64,000 bases of DNA from Comamonas sp. (GCA_015478895.1 JADMKK010000038.1:20588-84587); one strand, 5' to 3'; positions 53,274-63,841 are shown, counted from the first letter of the stretch. Translations and numbers: made by a program. The notes: generated by a model from the letters alone, not told the origin.

Positions 53274-54380
53274 ATGTGCTTGTTGAAATTTTTACGGCCC
53301 TTGCTTGGCCTTTTTACTTGTGTATTCATCTTGTCAGGATGCTCAAAGAAAGAGTCTGCGCCAGACCCTGTGCGGGCTGTGAAGTTGCTGGAAATTAAGG
53401 CGCAGCCATTGGAGAAGACGGTGGAATACGCCGGGGATGTGCGAGCAAGCACAGAGTCGAGCCTGGGCTTTCAAGTCTCTGGCAAGTTGTTGCAGCGCTT
53501 GGTTAACGCGGGGGACTCAGTGCGCAAAGGGCAATTGCTGGCGCAACTGGATGGGCAAGACTACGCACTGGCAGTTCAGGCCGCGCAGGCGCAAGTTGTA
53601 GCAGCGAAGACACAGCATGATCTGGCGCAAGCAGATTGGCAGCGCTTTTCTGCGCTCAAAGATCAGGGCTTTATCAGTGGTGTAGAGCTGGATCGCAGAA
53701 AAGCCAATGTGCAAGCTGCGCAAGCACAGTTAGAACAAGCACAAGCGCAGGCAGCCTCGCAAAGTAATCAAAGAAATTACACGCACCTTTATGCGGGCGC
53801 GGATGGCGTGATCACTGTAGTTGCCGCAGAGCCGGGTCAAGTTGTTGCCGCTGGTAGCCCTGTGGTGCGCATGGCGCATGACGGTGCGCGCGATGCAGTG
53901 ATTAACGTGCCTGAAGATGTCCGCAGTTTGATGCCGGTCGGAAAACAGGTGCAAGTGCGTGCATGGGCCAGTAATGACCACTGGGATGGCGGGGTACGTG
54001 AGCTGGCAGCCAGCGCAGACCCCGTAACGCGCACTTATGTCGCAAAGGTGGGTCTTGAAGGCGCGGATCAACCGGCATTGGGCTCTACGGTGCAGGTGGT
54101 CGCGCAACTGGACGAGCGGGTGTCTGCAAATTCCGCCATCAAGTTGCCATCGACGGCCCTGCTCCAGCAAGGGGGGGAATCTGCGGTCTGGGTGTTTGAG
54201 GGCGCCACATCGACCCTCCGACTGCAAAAAGTTACCGTGCAGGGAGTGCAAGGCAATGACATTCTCATTGCAGAGGGCCTTACTGTAGGCATGCATGTGG
54301 TTGCGACAGGTACGCATGTTCTGACGCAAGGGCAGAAAGTTTCGGTGTACCAGCCTGCCTACCCTCAGGCTAAGCAGTAA
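53274..54380 (+). CDS. RND efflux periplasmic adaptor lipoprotein
   Basis: The 368-residue membrane-fusion protein has a lipobox L-S-G-C with Cys23, a barrel-lipoyl start (GDVRASTESSLGFQVSGKLLQRLVNAGDSVRKGQLLAQLDG), a coiled hairpin (AAQAQVVAAKTQHDLAQADWQRFSALKDQGFIS ... AAQAQLEQAQAQA), and the C-terminal beta-barrel and membrane-proximal domains. It joins the pump encoded next (12 bases) to an outer-membrane channel. No TolC-like protein or regulator is adjacent. Confidence 0.93.
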   Translation: MCLLKFLRPLLGLFTCVFILSGCSKKESAPDPVRAVKLLEIKAQPLEKTVEYAGDVRASTESSLGFQVSGKLLQRLVNAGDSVRKGQLLAQLDGQDYALAVQAAQAQVVAAKTQHDLAQADWQRFSALKDQGFISGVELDRRKANVQAAQAQLEQAQAQAASQSNQRNYTHLYAGADGVITVVAAEPGQVVAAGSPVVRMAHDGARDAVINVPEDVRSLMPVGKQVQVRAWASNDHWDGGVRELAASADPVTRTYVAKVGLEGADQPALGSTVQVVAQLDERVSANSAIKLPSTALLQQGGESAVWVFEGATSTLRLQKVTVQGVQGNDILIAEGLTVGMHVVATGTHVLTQGQKVSVYQPAYPQAKQ

Positions 54381-54392
54381 GGAGGTCGCCCA

Positions 54393-57300
54393 ATGTCCGT
54401 ACCTCCGAACCAAGAAGCGCCGCAGCGCTTCAACCTCTCGCGCTGGGCGCTGCAGCATATACCGCTCACACGTTACTTGATGGTAGTGATCTTGTTGCTG
54501 GGCGGCGCAGCGTATTTTCAGCTGGGTCAAGATGAAGACCCCCCGTTCACGTTTAGAGCCATGGTGGTGCGCACCTACTGGCCGGGGGCCTCTGCCCAGC
54601 AAGTGGCAGAGCAAGTCACAGACAAGATCGAACGCACACTCCAAGAAGTGCCTTATGCAGACAAAATCAGCAGCTATTCCAAGCCTGGTGAGTCGCAGGT
54701 GATCTTTCAGTTGCGCGATAACTCCAAACCGCAGGATGTGGCGAATCTTTGGTACACCGTGCGCAAAAAAATCGGAGACATGCAGTACACACTTCCCCAA
54801 GGCGTGCAGGGGCCGTTTTTCAACGACGAATTTGGAGATGTGTATGGCGTGATCTATGGCCTGCATGGCGAAGGTTACAGCTATGCTGAACTCAAAACCT
54901 TTGCCGATGATGTGCGCCAGCAGTTATTGCGCGTGAAGGATGTGGCCAAGGTGGAGCTGTTTGGTGCGCAAAATGAAAAGCTATTTATCGAGCTTTCGCA
55001 AAAGCGATTGGCCCAGATGGGGCTGGATACCAACCAAGTCATTGGTCAGTTAAACCAACAAAATGCCGTCGTCGGCACGGGGGTGGTGCAAACGCCAGTC
55101 GAGCAGGTGCAGGTGCGCGTGGCAGGGCAGTTTGATGAGGTTGAGCAGATCCGTGCAATGCCGATACGTGCACCATCGGGCGCACAGCTGCGTTTGGGCG
55201 ATATCGCTGAGATCAGCCGTGGATATGACGATCCCCCCAGTGTCAAAGTTCGCCATGACGGGCGCGAAGTGATTGCCATTGGTATCTCCATGGCCAAAGG
55301 CGGCGATATTGTGGGCTTGGGAAAAGCTTTGCACGCGCAGGTCGCAGACATTGCTGCAAGGCTGCCGGCGGGGGTTCAGCTGGAAAATATTCAAGACCAA
55401 CCTAAAGCCGTTACCGATTCGGTCAATGAGTTTCTTAAAGTCTTGGCTGAGGCTGTGGTAGTGGTGCTGGCAGTAAGTTTTATCAGCTTGGGTTTGCACA
55501 AGCGGCAAGATGCCACCGTCTGGTGGCGGCGCTGGTATGTAGACCCAAGGCCGGGGCTGGTCGTCGCTATCACCATTCCATTGGTGCTGGCCGCCACATT
55601 TCTTGCGATGTGGTACTGGGGGATTGGCCTGCACAAGATATCGCTAGGCTCACTCATCATCGCGCTGGGTTTGTTGGTGGACGACGCCATCATCGCCGTC
55701 GAAATGATGGTGCTGAAGCTGGAAGAGGGCTACGACAAACTGCGCTCAGCAACCTTCGCTTATGACATTACCGCCAAACCAATGTTGACAGGCACGCTGA
55801 TCACCGCGGCGGGCTTCTTGCCGATTGGTATGGCGCAGTCCATGACGGGTGAATACACCTTTGCCATTTTTGCTGTTACTGTAATTGCGCTGATACTGAG
55901 TTGGTTGGCTTCGGTCTACTTTGTGCCTTATCTAGGTAGCGTTTTTTTGATAGAACCTCAACGAAAAATCACGGAAGGTATTTCGCAAGACCCGCATGAA
56001 GTCTTTGATAGCCCTTTCTATCAAACCTTCAGAAAGATGGTTCACAAGTGTGTGGAGTACCGCTGGCTCACGATTGGTGTCACTACTTTGATCTTTGTAT
56101 TGGGAATGGTTGGCATGACCAAAGTGCAGCAGCAGTTTTTTCCTGACTCCAATCGCCCGGAAATTTTGGTGGATGCATGGTTTCCCGAAGGTACCTCTTT
56201 TGTGGGTAATGAGGAAGTTGTGCGACAAATGGAGGCACACCTTCAAGCTACGTCGGGTGTGAAGAGCGTGACAGTCTGGATCGGTTCAGGCGTTCCACGT
56301 TTTTACCTGCCACTGGATCAGGTGTTTCCGCAAGCGAATGTCTCGCAGTTCATTGTGATGACGGAGAGCCTTCATGTTCGCAATCAACTGATGAAGGTGC
56401 TACCTACTGCTTTGGCGCAAGCTTTTCCAGAAGTGCGCTCGCGCGCCAAGTTGCTGCCCAGTGGGCCACCCGTTGCTTATCCCGTTCAGTTCAGGGTGAT
56501 GGGGCCAGATGCTCAAAAGCTGCGCACGCTGGCTGATCAAGTCAAAGCTCAGATGCAAGCGCACCCAGACATGCGAGGGGTGAATGACAACTGGCACGAG
56601 TCCGTTAAGGTCGTCCGCTTGGAAGTGGATCAAGACAAAGCACGAGCCTTAAGTGTAAGCAGTCAGTCTATTGCGCAAGCAACACAGACCTTGCTTGCGG
56701 GTTCAGCAATCGGGCAATACCGTGAGGGTGACAAGCTGATGCAGATGGTGCTGCGTCAGCCTTTGCAGGAGCGCGATGCGATAGAGGATATCTCCCAGGC
56801 CTATGTGCCCACGGCGTCCGGACAATCGATTCCACTGACGCAAATAGCTAAACCTGTGCTTGGGTGGGAGCCTGGGGTGATGTGGCGAGACTCGAGAAGC
56901 TACGCCATCACAGTTCAAGGCGATGTCCGCGAAGGATTGCAAGGGGCCACACTGACCCAAGCTCTGCAACCCGCACTTGCGAAACTGGAAGCGCGTTGGA
57001 AGCAAGAGGGTTTGCATGGTTACCGTATTGCAGTTGCCGGGGCGGTAGAAGAAAGCTCGAAAGGGGCCGCGTCGATTGCTGTAGGTATTCCTGTGATGCT
57101 GTTCTTGGTTTTCACGCTGCTGATGCTCCAATTGCATAGTTTTAGTCGCGCGTTGCTGGTCTTTCTAACGGGTCCCTTGGGTATCGCAGGCGTTGCCGCT
57201 GCATTGTTGCTGCTGGATCGTCCATTTGGTTTTGTGGCCCTGCTCGGAGTGATTGCGCTCATGGGCATGATTCAGCGAAATTCCGTCATCTTGATCGACC

Positions 57301-57572
57301 AGATCGAATCGGATCGAGCGCGCGGAGTTCCTACTTGGGATGCAATTGTGGAATCTGCTGTTCGAAGATTTAGGCCGATTGTGCTGACGGCTGCAGCTGC
57401 AGTGCTGGCCATGATTCCCTTATCTCGCAGTATTTTTTGGGGCCCCATGGCTGTTGCCATCATGGGCGGTTTGATCGTGGCTACCGTACTGACACTGTTT
57501 GCCTTGCCTGCCATGTATGCCGCTTGCTTTCGTGTCAAAAAACCAGAAATTTACTTTTCCTCTGAAAAATGA
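54393..57572 (+). CDS. RND family efflux transporter permease
   Basis: A 1059-residue proton-driven inner-membrane pump. It shows the internal repeat of RND permeases: the first membrane helix LTRYLMVVILLLGGAAYFQLGQDEDPPFTFRAMVV, a central bundle with the proton-relay pair in LGLLVDDAIIAVE, and a second bundle with FVALLGVIALMGMIQRNSVILIDQIE. Between the second and third helices there is an added stretch (HKRQDATVWWRRWYVDPRPG). The substrate cannot be told; the type is closer to the AcrB-like drug pumps than to heavy-metal pumps. Confidence 0.94.
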   Translation: MSVPPNQEAPQRFNLSRWALQHIPLTRYLMVVILLLGGAAYFQLGQDEDPPFTFRAMVVRTYWPGASAQQVAEQVTDKIERTLQEVPYADKISSYSKPGESQVIFQLRDNSKPQDVANLWYTVRKKIGDMQYTLPQGVQGPFFNDEFGDVYGVIYGLHGEGYSYAELKTFADDVRQQLLRVKDVAKVELFGAQNEKLFIELSQKRLAQMGLDTNQVIGQLNQQNAVVGTGVVQTPVEQVQVRVAGQFDEVEQIRAMPIRAPSGAQLRLGDIAEISRGYDDPPSVKVRHDGREVIAIGISMAKGGDIVGLGKALHAQVADIAARLPAGVQLENIQDQPKAVTDSVNEFLKVLAEAVVVVLAVSFISLGLHKRQDATVWWRRWYVDPRPGLVVAITIPLVLAATFLAMWYWGIGLHKISLGSLIIALGLLVDDAIIAVEMMVLKLEEGYDKLRSATFAYDITAKPMLTGTLITAAGFLPIGMAQSMTGEYTFAIFAVTVIALILSWLASVYFVPYLGSVFLIEPQRKITEGISQDPHEVFDSPFYQTFRKMVHKCVEYRWLTIGVTTLIFVLGMVGMTKVQQQFFPDSNRPEILVDAWFPEGTSFVGNEEVVRQMEAHLQATSGVKSVTVWIGSGVPRFYLPLDQVFPQANVSQFIVMTESLHVRNQLMKVLPTALAQAFPEVRSRAKLLPSGPPVAYPVQFRVMGPDAQKLRTLADQVKAQMQAHPDMRGVNDNWHESVKVVRLEVDQDKARALSVSSQSIAQATQTLLAGSAIGQYREGDKLMQMVLRQPLQERDAIEDISQAYVPTASGQSIPLTQIAKPVLGWEPGVMWRDSRSYAITVQGDVREGLQGATLTQALQPALAKLEARWKQEGLHGYRIAVAGAVEESSKGAASIAVGIPVMLFLVFTLLMLQLHSFSRALLVFLTGPLGIAGVAAALLLLDRPFGFVALLGVIALMGMIQRNSVILIDQIESDRARGVPTWDAIVESAVRRFRPIVLTAAAAVLAMIPLSRSIFWGPMAVAIMGGLIVATVLTLFALPAMYAACFRVKKPEIYFSSEK

Positions 57573-57621
57573 TGAGCCGGTATGTGTATTGAAGAGTTTT
57601 TCAAGGTTAAAATCTTAGATT

Positions 57622-57646
57622 GACCTATGACGCAGGTCGGTTTTTT
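57622..57646 (+). terminator. Terminator after the RND permease
   Basis: GACCT (57622-57626) and AGGTC (57634-57638) form a short stem followed by GGTTTTTT. It is weak but placed between the pump gene and the tRNA. Confidence 0.55.
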
Positions 57647-57668
57647 CCGATTTGTAGTTAGCAAGACC

Positions 57669-57755
57669 GCGCGGGTGGCGAAATTGGTAGACGCACCAGG
57701 TTTAGGTCCTGACGGTGGCAACACTGTGGGGGTTCGAGTCCCCCCCCGCGCACCA
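57669..57755 (+). tRNA. tRNA-Leu (anticodon UAG)
   Basis: An 87-base class II tRNA with acceptor arms GCGCGGG / CCCGCGC, D arm with TGGTAGACGCACCA, anticodon loop TTTAGGT (anticodon UAG, reads CUA), a long variable arm, T arm GGTTCGAGTCC and an encoded CCA end. It lies directly before tig. Confidence 0.97.
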
Positions 57756-57843
57756 CATCTTTCAGTGAGACTTTGCGGAATACGGTGCAGGCTGTGTACT
57801 GCAGCCGGTACGGTCCACTACTTCCCCAGATTTAGGAATTGCC

Positions 57844-59154
57844 ATGGCTGTGACAGTTGAAACCTTAGAAAAGCTTGAGCGCAAAATTTCGCTGAGCCTG
57901 CCTCTTTCCGTGATTCAGACTGAAGTCGAAACGCGTCTGAAAAAGGTTGCTCGCACTGTGAAGATGGATGGTTTCCGTCCAGGTAAAGTGCCCATGAATG
58001 TGGTGGCACAGCGTTACGGCTACTCGGTGCAGTACGAAGTACTGAATGACAAGGTCGGTGAAGCTTTTGCTCAAGCTGTGTCAGAAGCCGGTTTGCGTGT
58101 TGCCGGACAGCCAAGCATTTCTGAGAAAGAAGGCTCCGCTGAAGGTCAGGCTGAATTTGAAGCCGTGTTTGAAGTGTTTCCGGAAGTCAAGATTGGCGAC
58201 TTGGGTGCTGCGGAAGTTGAGAAGCTGACAGCTGACGTTGATGACGCAGCTATTGAAAAGACTCTTGATATTCTGCGTAAGCAGCGCCGTACTTTCGCTC
58301 AACGTGCTGCTGATGAGGCAGCTGTTGACGGCGACCGCGTTACTGTCGATTTTGAAGGCAAGATTGACGGCGAAACTTTTGCTGGTGGTAAGGCTGAAGG
58401 CTTCCAATTCTTGGTGGGCGAAGGTCAAATGCTCAAGGAATTCGAAGACGCTGTGCGTGGCATGAAAACTGGCGAATCCAAGACCTTTCCCTTGGCTTTC
58501 CCAGAGGACTACCATGGCAAAGATGTGGCAGGTAAAACCGCTGACTTCTTGGTGACTTTGAATAAATTGGAAGCTGCCAATCTGCCGGAAATCAATGATG
58601 CCTTGGTGAAATCTTTGGGTATTGCTGATGGTTCCGTTGAAGCTCTGCGCGCTGACATCAAGAAAAACTTAGAGCGTGAAGTTAAGTTCCGCTTGCAAGC
58701 ACGTAACAAGCAAGCCGTAATGGATGCATTGGTTTCAGTGGCTGAATTAGATTTGCCAAAGGCATCTGTTCAATCTGAAGTAGCTCGTTTGCAAGAAGGT
58801 GCTCGCGCTGACCTGAAGCAACGTGGTATTAAGGATGCTGAAAAAGCGGACATTCCTGACGATATTTTCTTGCCGCAAGCTGAGCGTCGTGTGCGTTTAG
58901 GTTTGGTAGTTGCCGAGCTGGTTAAAAGCAATAAGTTGGAAGCTACCCCAGAGCAACTGAAGGCGCATGTCGATGAACTGGCTGCTTCTTACGAGAAGCC
59001 TGAAGACGTAGTTCGTTGGTATTTTGGCGATCGTCAGCGGTTGGCTGAAGTTGAAGCTGTTGTGATCGAAAACAACGTGACTGAGTTTGTCCTCAGCAAA
59101 GCAAAGGTTCACGACAAGAGCGTGTCGTTTGAAGAACTGATGGGCCAAGCCTAA
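57844..59154 (+). CDS. tig: Trigger factor
   Basis: Trigger factor is the ribosome-bound chaperone that first meets nascent chains. The 436-residue protein has the ribosome-binding domain with its signature GFRPGKVP near residues 43-50, a PPIase (FKBP-type) domain around 150-245 (DRVTVDFEGKIDGETFAGGKAEGFQFLVGEGQMLKEFEDAVRGMKTGE), and the helical C-terminal domain. It heads the tig-clpP-clpX-lon block of protein quality control. Confidence 0.97.
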   Translation: MAVTVETLEKLERKISLSLPLSVIQTEVETRLKKVARTVKMDGFRPGKVPMNVVAQRYGYSVQYEVLNDKVGEAFAQAVSEAGLRVAGQPSISEKEGSAEGQAEFEAVFEVFPEVKIGDLGAAEVEKLTADVDDAAIEKTLDILRKQRRTFAQRAADEAAVDGDRVTVDFEGKIDGETFAGGKAEGFQFLVGEGQMLKEFEDAVRGMKTGESKTFPLAFPEDYHGKDVAGKTADFLVTLNKLEAANLPEINDALVKSLGIADGSVEALRADIKKNLEREVKFRLQARNKQAVMDALVSVAELDLPKASVQSEVARLQEGARADLKQRGIKDAEKADIPDDIFLPQAERRVRLGLVVAELVKSNKLEATPEQLKAHVDELAASYEKPEDVVRWYFGDRQRLAEVEAVVIENNVTEFVLSKAKVHDKSVSFEELMGQA

Positions 59155-59222
59155 TTGGTTTGACCGAGTAGGGTACTGTATATGGTTGTAAACCACATGC
59201 GGTACTGAAAAGTTCTCGATCC

Positions 59223-59250
59223 GGGGCTTGTGCTTTGCTGCACAAGCCCC
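59223..59250 (+). terminator. Stable hairpin between tig and clpP
   Basis: GGGGCTTGTGC (59223-59233) and GCACAAGCCCC (59240-59250) form an 11-bp stem with a 6-base loop, followed by a T-rich but broken tail (ATTTCATTTC). It may end or attenuate the tig transcript before clpPX. Confidence 0.7.
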
Positions 59251-59301
59251 ATTTCATTTCTTGGATACAGTATTTGTTCTGTCCCCACGTTTGGAGAAAA
59301 C

Positions 59302-59910
59302 ATGAGCGCATTGGATATGCAAGGTTTGGGTATGGTACCCATGGTGGTTGAGCAGTCGGGTCGCGGTGAGCGGTCTTACGACATCTATTCCCGCTTGCTT
59401 AAAGAGCGCGTGATTTTCTTGGTTGGCGAAGTCAATGATCAAACCGCTAATCTAGTAGTAGCTCAATTGTTGTTCTTGGAAAGCGAGAATCCCGAGAAGG
59501 ATATTTCTTTCTATATCAATTCTCCTGGTGGGAGTGTTACTGCGGGCATGGCGATTTTTGACACCATGAATTTTATTAAGCCTGATGTTTCGACACTGTG
59601 CACAGGTATGGCTGCAAGCATGGGGGCATTCTTGTTGTCTGCGGGAGCTAAGGGTAAACGCTTTGCGTTGCCTAATTCTCAAGTCATGATTCACCAGCCT
59701 TTGGGTGGTGCGCGTGGTCAGGCGACAGAGATTGAAATTCATGCCCGTGAAATTTTGAAAACGCGTGAGCGTCTTAATAAAATTTTGGCTGAGAAAACAG
59801 GCCAGCCGCTGGAAAAAATCCAGCATGACACCGAGCGCGACTATTTCTTATCCGCGCAAGAGGCCAAAGACTATGGTCTGGTAGATAGCGTGCTTGAGAA
59901 GCGCGCGTAA
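59302..59910 (+). CDS. clpP: ATP-dependent Clp protease proteolytic subunit
   Basis: ClpP is the tetradecameric serine protease driven by ClpX or ClpA. The 202-residue protein has the catalytic triad: Ser106 in GMAASMGAF, His131 in [12 protein letters not shown], and an Asp in the [21 protein letters not shown] segment. I chose the ATG at 59302 with GGAG upstream; a longer frame from 59230 passes through the upstream hairpin. It is followed by a terminator and then clpX. Confidence 0.97.
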   Translation: MSALDMQGLGMVPMVVEQSGRGERSYDIYSRLLKERVIFLVGEVNDQTANLVVAQLLFLESENPEKDISFYINSPGGSVTAGMAIFDTMNFIKPDVSTLCTGMAASMGAFLLSAGAKGKRFALPNSQVMIHQPLGGARGQATEIEIHAREILKTRERLNKILAEKTGQPLEKIQHDTERDYFLSAQEAKDYGLVDSVLEKRA

Positions 59911-59934
59911 TACTTAGCGCTGATCAGCAGCAAG

Positions 59935-59966
59935 CGGCGCTTTACCCTTTGGGTAGCGCCGTTTTT
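59935..59966 (+). terminator. Terminator between clpP and clpX
   Basis: CGGCGCT (59935-59941) and ACCC (59944-59947) pair with GGGT (59951-59954) and AGCGCCG (59955-59961), with a 2-base bulge, and lead into TTTTT. It suggests that clpX also has its own promoter. Confidence 0.82.
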
Positions 59967-60016
59967 ACATTGCTATCATCCTCTTCTCTTATTGACGTAA
60001 ACAAGGCGTAGCTCCC

Positions 60017-61279
60017 ATGGCCGAGAAAAAAGGCACAACCAGCGAAAAGAATCTTTATTGCACCTTCTGCGGCAAAAGTCAGCATGAGGTCAAAAAGTTG
60101 ATTGCTGGTCCGTCCGTCTTCATCTGCGACGAGTGCATTAATTTGTGCAACGACATCATTCGTGATGAGGTGCCAGGTAATAACGTACGCGAAGCGCGTG
60201 GTGACTTGCCTACGCCTGCTGATATCAAGTCCAATCTTGACAACTATGTGATTGATCAAGAGCAGGCCAAGCGAACTTTGGCAGTGGCGGTCTATAACCA
60301 CTACAAACGCTTGAATCACAAGGACAAAGCGGGCAAAGATGACGTTGAACTTTCGAAGAGCAACATTTTGCTGATCGGCCCCACTGGCTCTGGTAAGACG
60401 CTTCTTGCGCAGACTTTGGCTCGCCAGCTAGATGTACCTTTTGTGATGGCAGATGCAACTACGTTGACAGAGGCTGGTTACGTTGGCGAGGATGTAGAAA
60501 ATATCGTTCAGAAGCTTTTGCAAAGTTGTGAATACAACATCGAACGTGCCCAGCGCGGTATTGTCTATATCGACGAAATTGACAAAATTTCTCGTAAATC
60601 AGACAACCCGAGCATCACTCGCGATGTATCTGGTGAAGGCGTGCAGCAGGCCTTGCTTAAGTTAATTGAGGGCACGATGGCAAGTGTTCCTCCCCAAGGT
60701 GGCCGTAAGCATCCCAACCAAGATTTCTTGCAAGTTGATACGACGAACATTTTGTTCATCTGTGGTGGCGCTTTCCAAGGCCTAGAAAAGGTGATCGAGA
60801 ACCGGACTGAAGCATCGGGAATTGGCTTTGGCGCGGCTGTTCGTACCAAAGCCAACCGTTCTCTGACAGAGCTTTTCCTAGAGATCGAACCTGAAGATCT
60901 AATTAAGTTTGGCCTTATCCCTGAACTGGTCGGGCGAATGCCTGTTGTTACGGCGCTGACAGAGTTAAATGAAGATGCGCTTGTGCGCATACTGACTGAG
61001 CCAAAAAATGCTCTCGTCAAGCAATACAGCAAGCTTTTAGGGATGGAAGGAGTTGAGCTTGAAGTGCGTCCTTCCGCACTGTCGGCAATTGCTAAAAAGG
61101 CCATTGCTCGAAAAACAGGCGCTCGCGGTCTGCGCTCCATTCTGGAACAATCGCTTTTGGGTGTTATGTTTGACTTGCCAAACTTGGATAACGTCGAAAA
61201 GGTCGTGCTCGAAGACGCATCAATTATCGAAGGCAAGCAGCCTTTGCTGGTTTATCGTGAGGCGGCTAAAAAGGCCTAA
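60017..61279 (+). CDS. clpX: Clp protease ATP-binding subunit ClpX
   Basis: ClpX is the AAA+ unfoldase that feeds ClpP. The 420-residue protein has the N-terminal zinc-binding domain (C-T-F-C-G-K and F-I-C-D-E-C), Walker A GPTGSGKT, Walker B VYIDEIDK, and the pore and C-terminal IGF-loop region ([13 protein letters not shown]). It is the usual length and sits between clpP and lon. Confidence 0.97.
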   Translation: MAEKKGTTSEKNLYCTFCGKSQHEVKKLIAGPSVFICDECINLCNDIIRDEVPGNNVREARGDLPTPADIKSNLDNYVIDQEQAKRTLAVAVYNHYKRLNHKDKAGKDDVELSKSNILLIGPTGSGKTLLAQTLARQLDVPFVMADATTLTEAGYVGEDVENIVQKLLQSCEYNIERAQRGIVYIDEIDKISRKSDNPSITRDVSGEGVQQALLKLIEGTMASVPPQGGRKHPNQDFLQVDTTNILFICGGAFQGLEKVIENRTEASGIGFGAAVRTKANRSLTELFLEIEPEDLIKFGLIPELVGRMPVVTALTELNEDALVRILTEPKNALVKQYSKLLGMEGVELEVRPSALSAIAKKAIARKTGARGLRSILEQSLLGVMFDLPNLDNVEKVVLEDASIIEGKQPLLVYREAAKKA

Positions 61280-61387
61280 TTTTCTGTTGGCGACACTGTC
61301 TTGTGCGCTATTCGCCGTCAGCATTTCTGCTGATTGGCTAAAAATGATTGACCGTAGTGCATGCACTGCGGTCTATGAAGGAGTTGC

Positions 61388-63841
61388 ATGTCTGGATCAA
61401 ATAATTTGACCCCTGACACCGTGGAGTTGCCGCTATTGCCTTTGCGCGATGTAGTGATTTTTCCTCACATGGTGATTCCGCTCTTTGTGGGGCGCGCTAA
61501 AAGCATCAAGGCTTTGGAGCTGGCGATGGAGGTAGATCGCCGCGTCATGCTGGTTTCTCAAAAGGCAGCCTCGAAGGACGAACCTACTGTTCAAGATCTT
61601 TATGAAGTTGGGACCATCTCAACAATCTTGCAGCTACTGAAACTGCCTGATGGGACTGTGAAGGTTTTGGTAGAGGGGCAGCAGCGCGCCAAGCTCCATG
61701 ATGTGATTGAGCATGAGAGCCACTTTATGGCACGAAGCTCTGTGCTAAGTGTTCAGGATGCGGATGAAGCATCTAGTGAAATCGAAGCATTACGCCGTGC
61801 TGTCTCGCAGCAATTTGACCAGTACGTCAAGCTCAACAAAAAGATTCCTTCTGAGATTCTTACGTCGATTGCAAGCATTGATGATGCTGGAAGGTTGGCC
61901 GATACCATCGCTGCACATTTGCCGCTCAAGTTGGAGAGCAAGCAATTAGTGCTCAATCTTGCGAGTGTCAAAGCACGATTGGAAAATCTCTTCGAGCAGT
62001 TGGAAAATGAAGTCGACATTTTGAATGTCGACAAAAAAATCCGTGGCCGCGTGAAGCGACAAATGGAAAAGAATCAGCGCGACTTCTATTTGAATGAGCA
62101 AGTTAAAGCCATTCAGAAAGAATTGGGCGAAGGCGAAGATGGGGCGGATCTCGAAGAAATCGAGAAAAAAATCAAAATCGCCAAGATGCCTGCTGATGCT
62201 CGTAAAAAGGCAGAGGGAGAGTTGAAAAAGCTCAAACTGATGTCTCCGATGTCTGCTGAAGCCACTGTAGTGCGCAACTACATTGATGTTCTGGTGGGTC
62301 TGCCATGGAGTAAAAAAACCAAGATCAAGCATGATTTGCTCAATGCTGAAGAAGTACTTAATGCAGACCACTTCGGCTTAGAAAAAGTCAAAGACCGCAT
62401 CTTGGAATATCTTGCAGTCCAGCAACGTGTAGACAAAGTCAAAGCTCCCATTCTTTGCTTGGTTGGGCCTCCAGGCGTGGGTAAAACTTCGCTGGGCCAA
62501 TCAATTGCCAAAGCCACGGGCCGCAAGTACGTGCGTATGGCATTGGGCGGTATGCGTGACGAAGCGGAAATCCGTGGTCACCGCCGCACCTACATTGGCG
62601 CCATGCCTGGCAAAGTGCTGCAAAGCTTGGACAAGGTCGGTACGCGCAATCCATTGTTCTTGCTCGATGAAATCGACAAGCTTGGCATGGATTTCAGGGG
62701 CGATCCATCGAGTGCTTTGCTGGAAGTTCTGGATCCAGAGCAAAACCACGCATTTGGTGATCACTACGTCGAAGTGGATTTCGACTTGAGCGATGTGATG
62801 TTCGTGGCGACGTCGAACTCTATGAATATCCCGCCTGCGCTGCTGGATCGCATGGAAGTCATTCGCCTCTCTGGTTACACCGAGGACGAAAAAGTCAACA
62901 TTGCCATTCGCTACCTGTTGCCTAAGCAACTGAGTAACAACGGCATTAAAGATGGGGAGCTGACTGTTGCTGAGGATGCCATTCGGGACATCGTGCGCTA
63001 CTATACTCGTGAAGCTGGTGTGCGCTCCTTAGAGCGTGAACTCTCCAAAATCTGCCGTAAGGTGGTCAAAGGTTTGCAGTTGCGCAAGCTGACACCGCAG
63101 GTAGTCATCAATGCAGAGAATCTGGACAACTATTTGGGCGTGCGTAAGTACTCCTACGGACGTGCTGAGCAGCAAAATCAAGTCGGCCAAGTGGTTGGTC
63201 TAGCGTGGACAGAGGTCGGCGGTGATTTGCTCACCATTGAAGCGGCCGTCATGCCCGGTAAAGGCAATATTCTGCGTACTGGCTCGCTGGGTGATGTCAT
63301 GAAGGAATCCGTGGAAGCTGCGCGTACCGTGGTGCGCAGCCGTGCTGCGATGCTGGGCATTGAAGATGTTGCGTTTGAAAAGCGTGATATCCACGTACAC
63401 GTGCCAGACGGCGCAACGCCCAAGGATGGGCCAAGCGCTGGCGCTGCCATGACCACAGCCTTCGTCTCTGCTTTGACGGGTATCTCGGTACGTGCAGATG
63501 TTGCAATGACTGGCGAAATCACCTTGCGTGGCGAAGTCACGGCCATTGGTGGTTTGAAAGAAAAGCTGCTGGCTGCACTGCGCGGCGGTATTAAGACAGT
63601 GATGATCCCGCAGGAGAACGTCAAAGACTTGCAAGACATTCCTGAGAACGTCAAGCAGGGCTTGGAAATCGTTCCTGTTCGCTGGATCGACGAAGTCTTG
63701 AAAGTCGCTTTGGAGCGCGTGCCTGAACCTTTGTTGCAAGGAGCAGCATTGGTCGTAGCCGACGAGTCTGTTGCCCCAATGCTGCCAAAAGTACCCGTGC
63801 GTAAACCAGCTGCAAAAAAGACCAAGGCTGTTAAACACTAA
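61388..63841 (+). CDS. lon: ATP-dependent protease Lon
   Basis: Lon degrades misfolded and regulatory proteins. The 817-residue protein has the N-terminal LON substrate-binding domain (VELPLLPLRDVVIFPHMVIPLFVGR), a coiled region, the AAA+ domain with Walker A GPPGVGKT (360-367), and the protease domain with catalytic Ser683 in K-D-G-P-S-A-G-A-A-M and a Lys near 726 in GGLKEKLLAAL. A basic lysine-rich tail (KPAAKKTKAVKH) extends the C-terminus. Confidence 0.97.
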   Translation: MSGSNNLTPDTVELPLLPLRDVVIFPHMVIPLFVGRAKSIKALELAMEVDRRVMLVSQKAASKDEPTVQDLYEVGTISTILQLLKLPDGTVKVLVEGQQRAKLHDVIEHESHFMARSSVLSVQDADEASSEIEALRRAVSQQFDQYVKLNKKIPSEILTSIASIDDAGRLADTIAAHLPLKLESKQLVLNLASVKARLENLFEQLENEVDILNVDKKIRGRVKRQMEKNQRDFYLNEQVKAIQKELGEGEDGADLEEIEKKIKIAKMPADARKKAEGELKKLKLMSPMSAEATVVRNYIDVLVGLPWSKKTKIKHDLLNAEEVLNADHFGLEKVKDRILEYLAVQQRVDKVKAPILCLVGPPGVGKTSLGQSIAKATGRKYVRMALGGMRDEAEIRGHRRTYIGAMPGKVLQSLDKVGTRNPLFLLDEIDKLGMDFRGDPSSALLEVLDPEQNHAFGDHYVEVDFDLSDVMFVATSNSMNIPPALLDRMEVIRLSGYTEDEKVNIAIRYLLPKQLSNNGIKDGELTVAEDAIRDIVRYYTREAGVRSLERELSKICRKVVKGLQLRKLTPQVVINAENLDNYLGVRKYSYGRAEQQNQVGQVVGLAWTEVGGDLLTIEAAVMPGKGNILRTGSLGDVMKESVEAARTVVRSRAAMLGIEDVAFEKRDIHVHVPDGATPKDGPSAGAAMTTAFVSALTGISVRADVAMTGEITLRGEVTAIGGLKEKLLAALRGGIKTVMIPQENVKDLQDIPENVKQGLEIVPVRWIDEVLKVALERVPEPLLQGAALVVADESVAPMLPKVPVRKPAAKKTKAVKH

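Noticed and set aside
53730..54866. Open frame of 378 codons on the minus strand opposite the efflux adaptor and pump
   Set aside because: It crosses two confirmed genes and has composition typical of antisense shadows.
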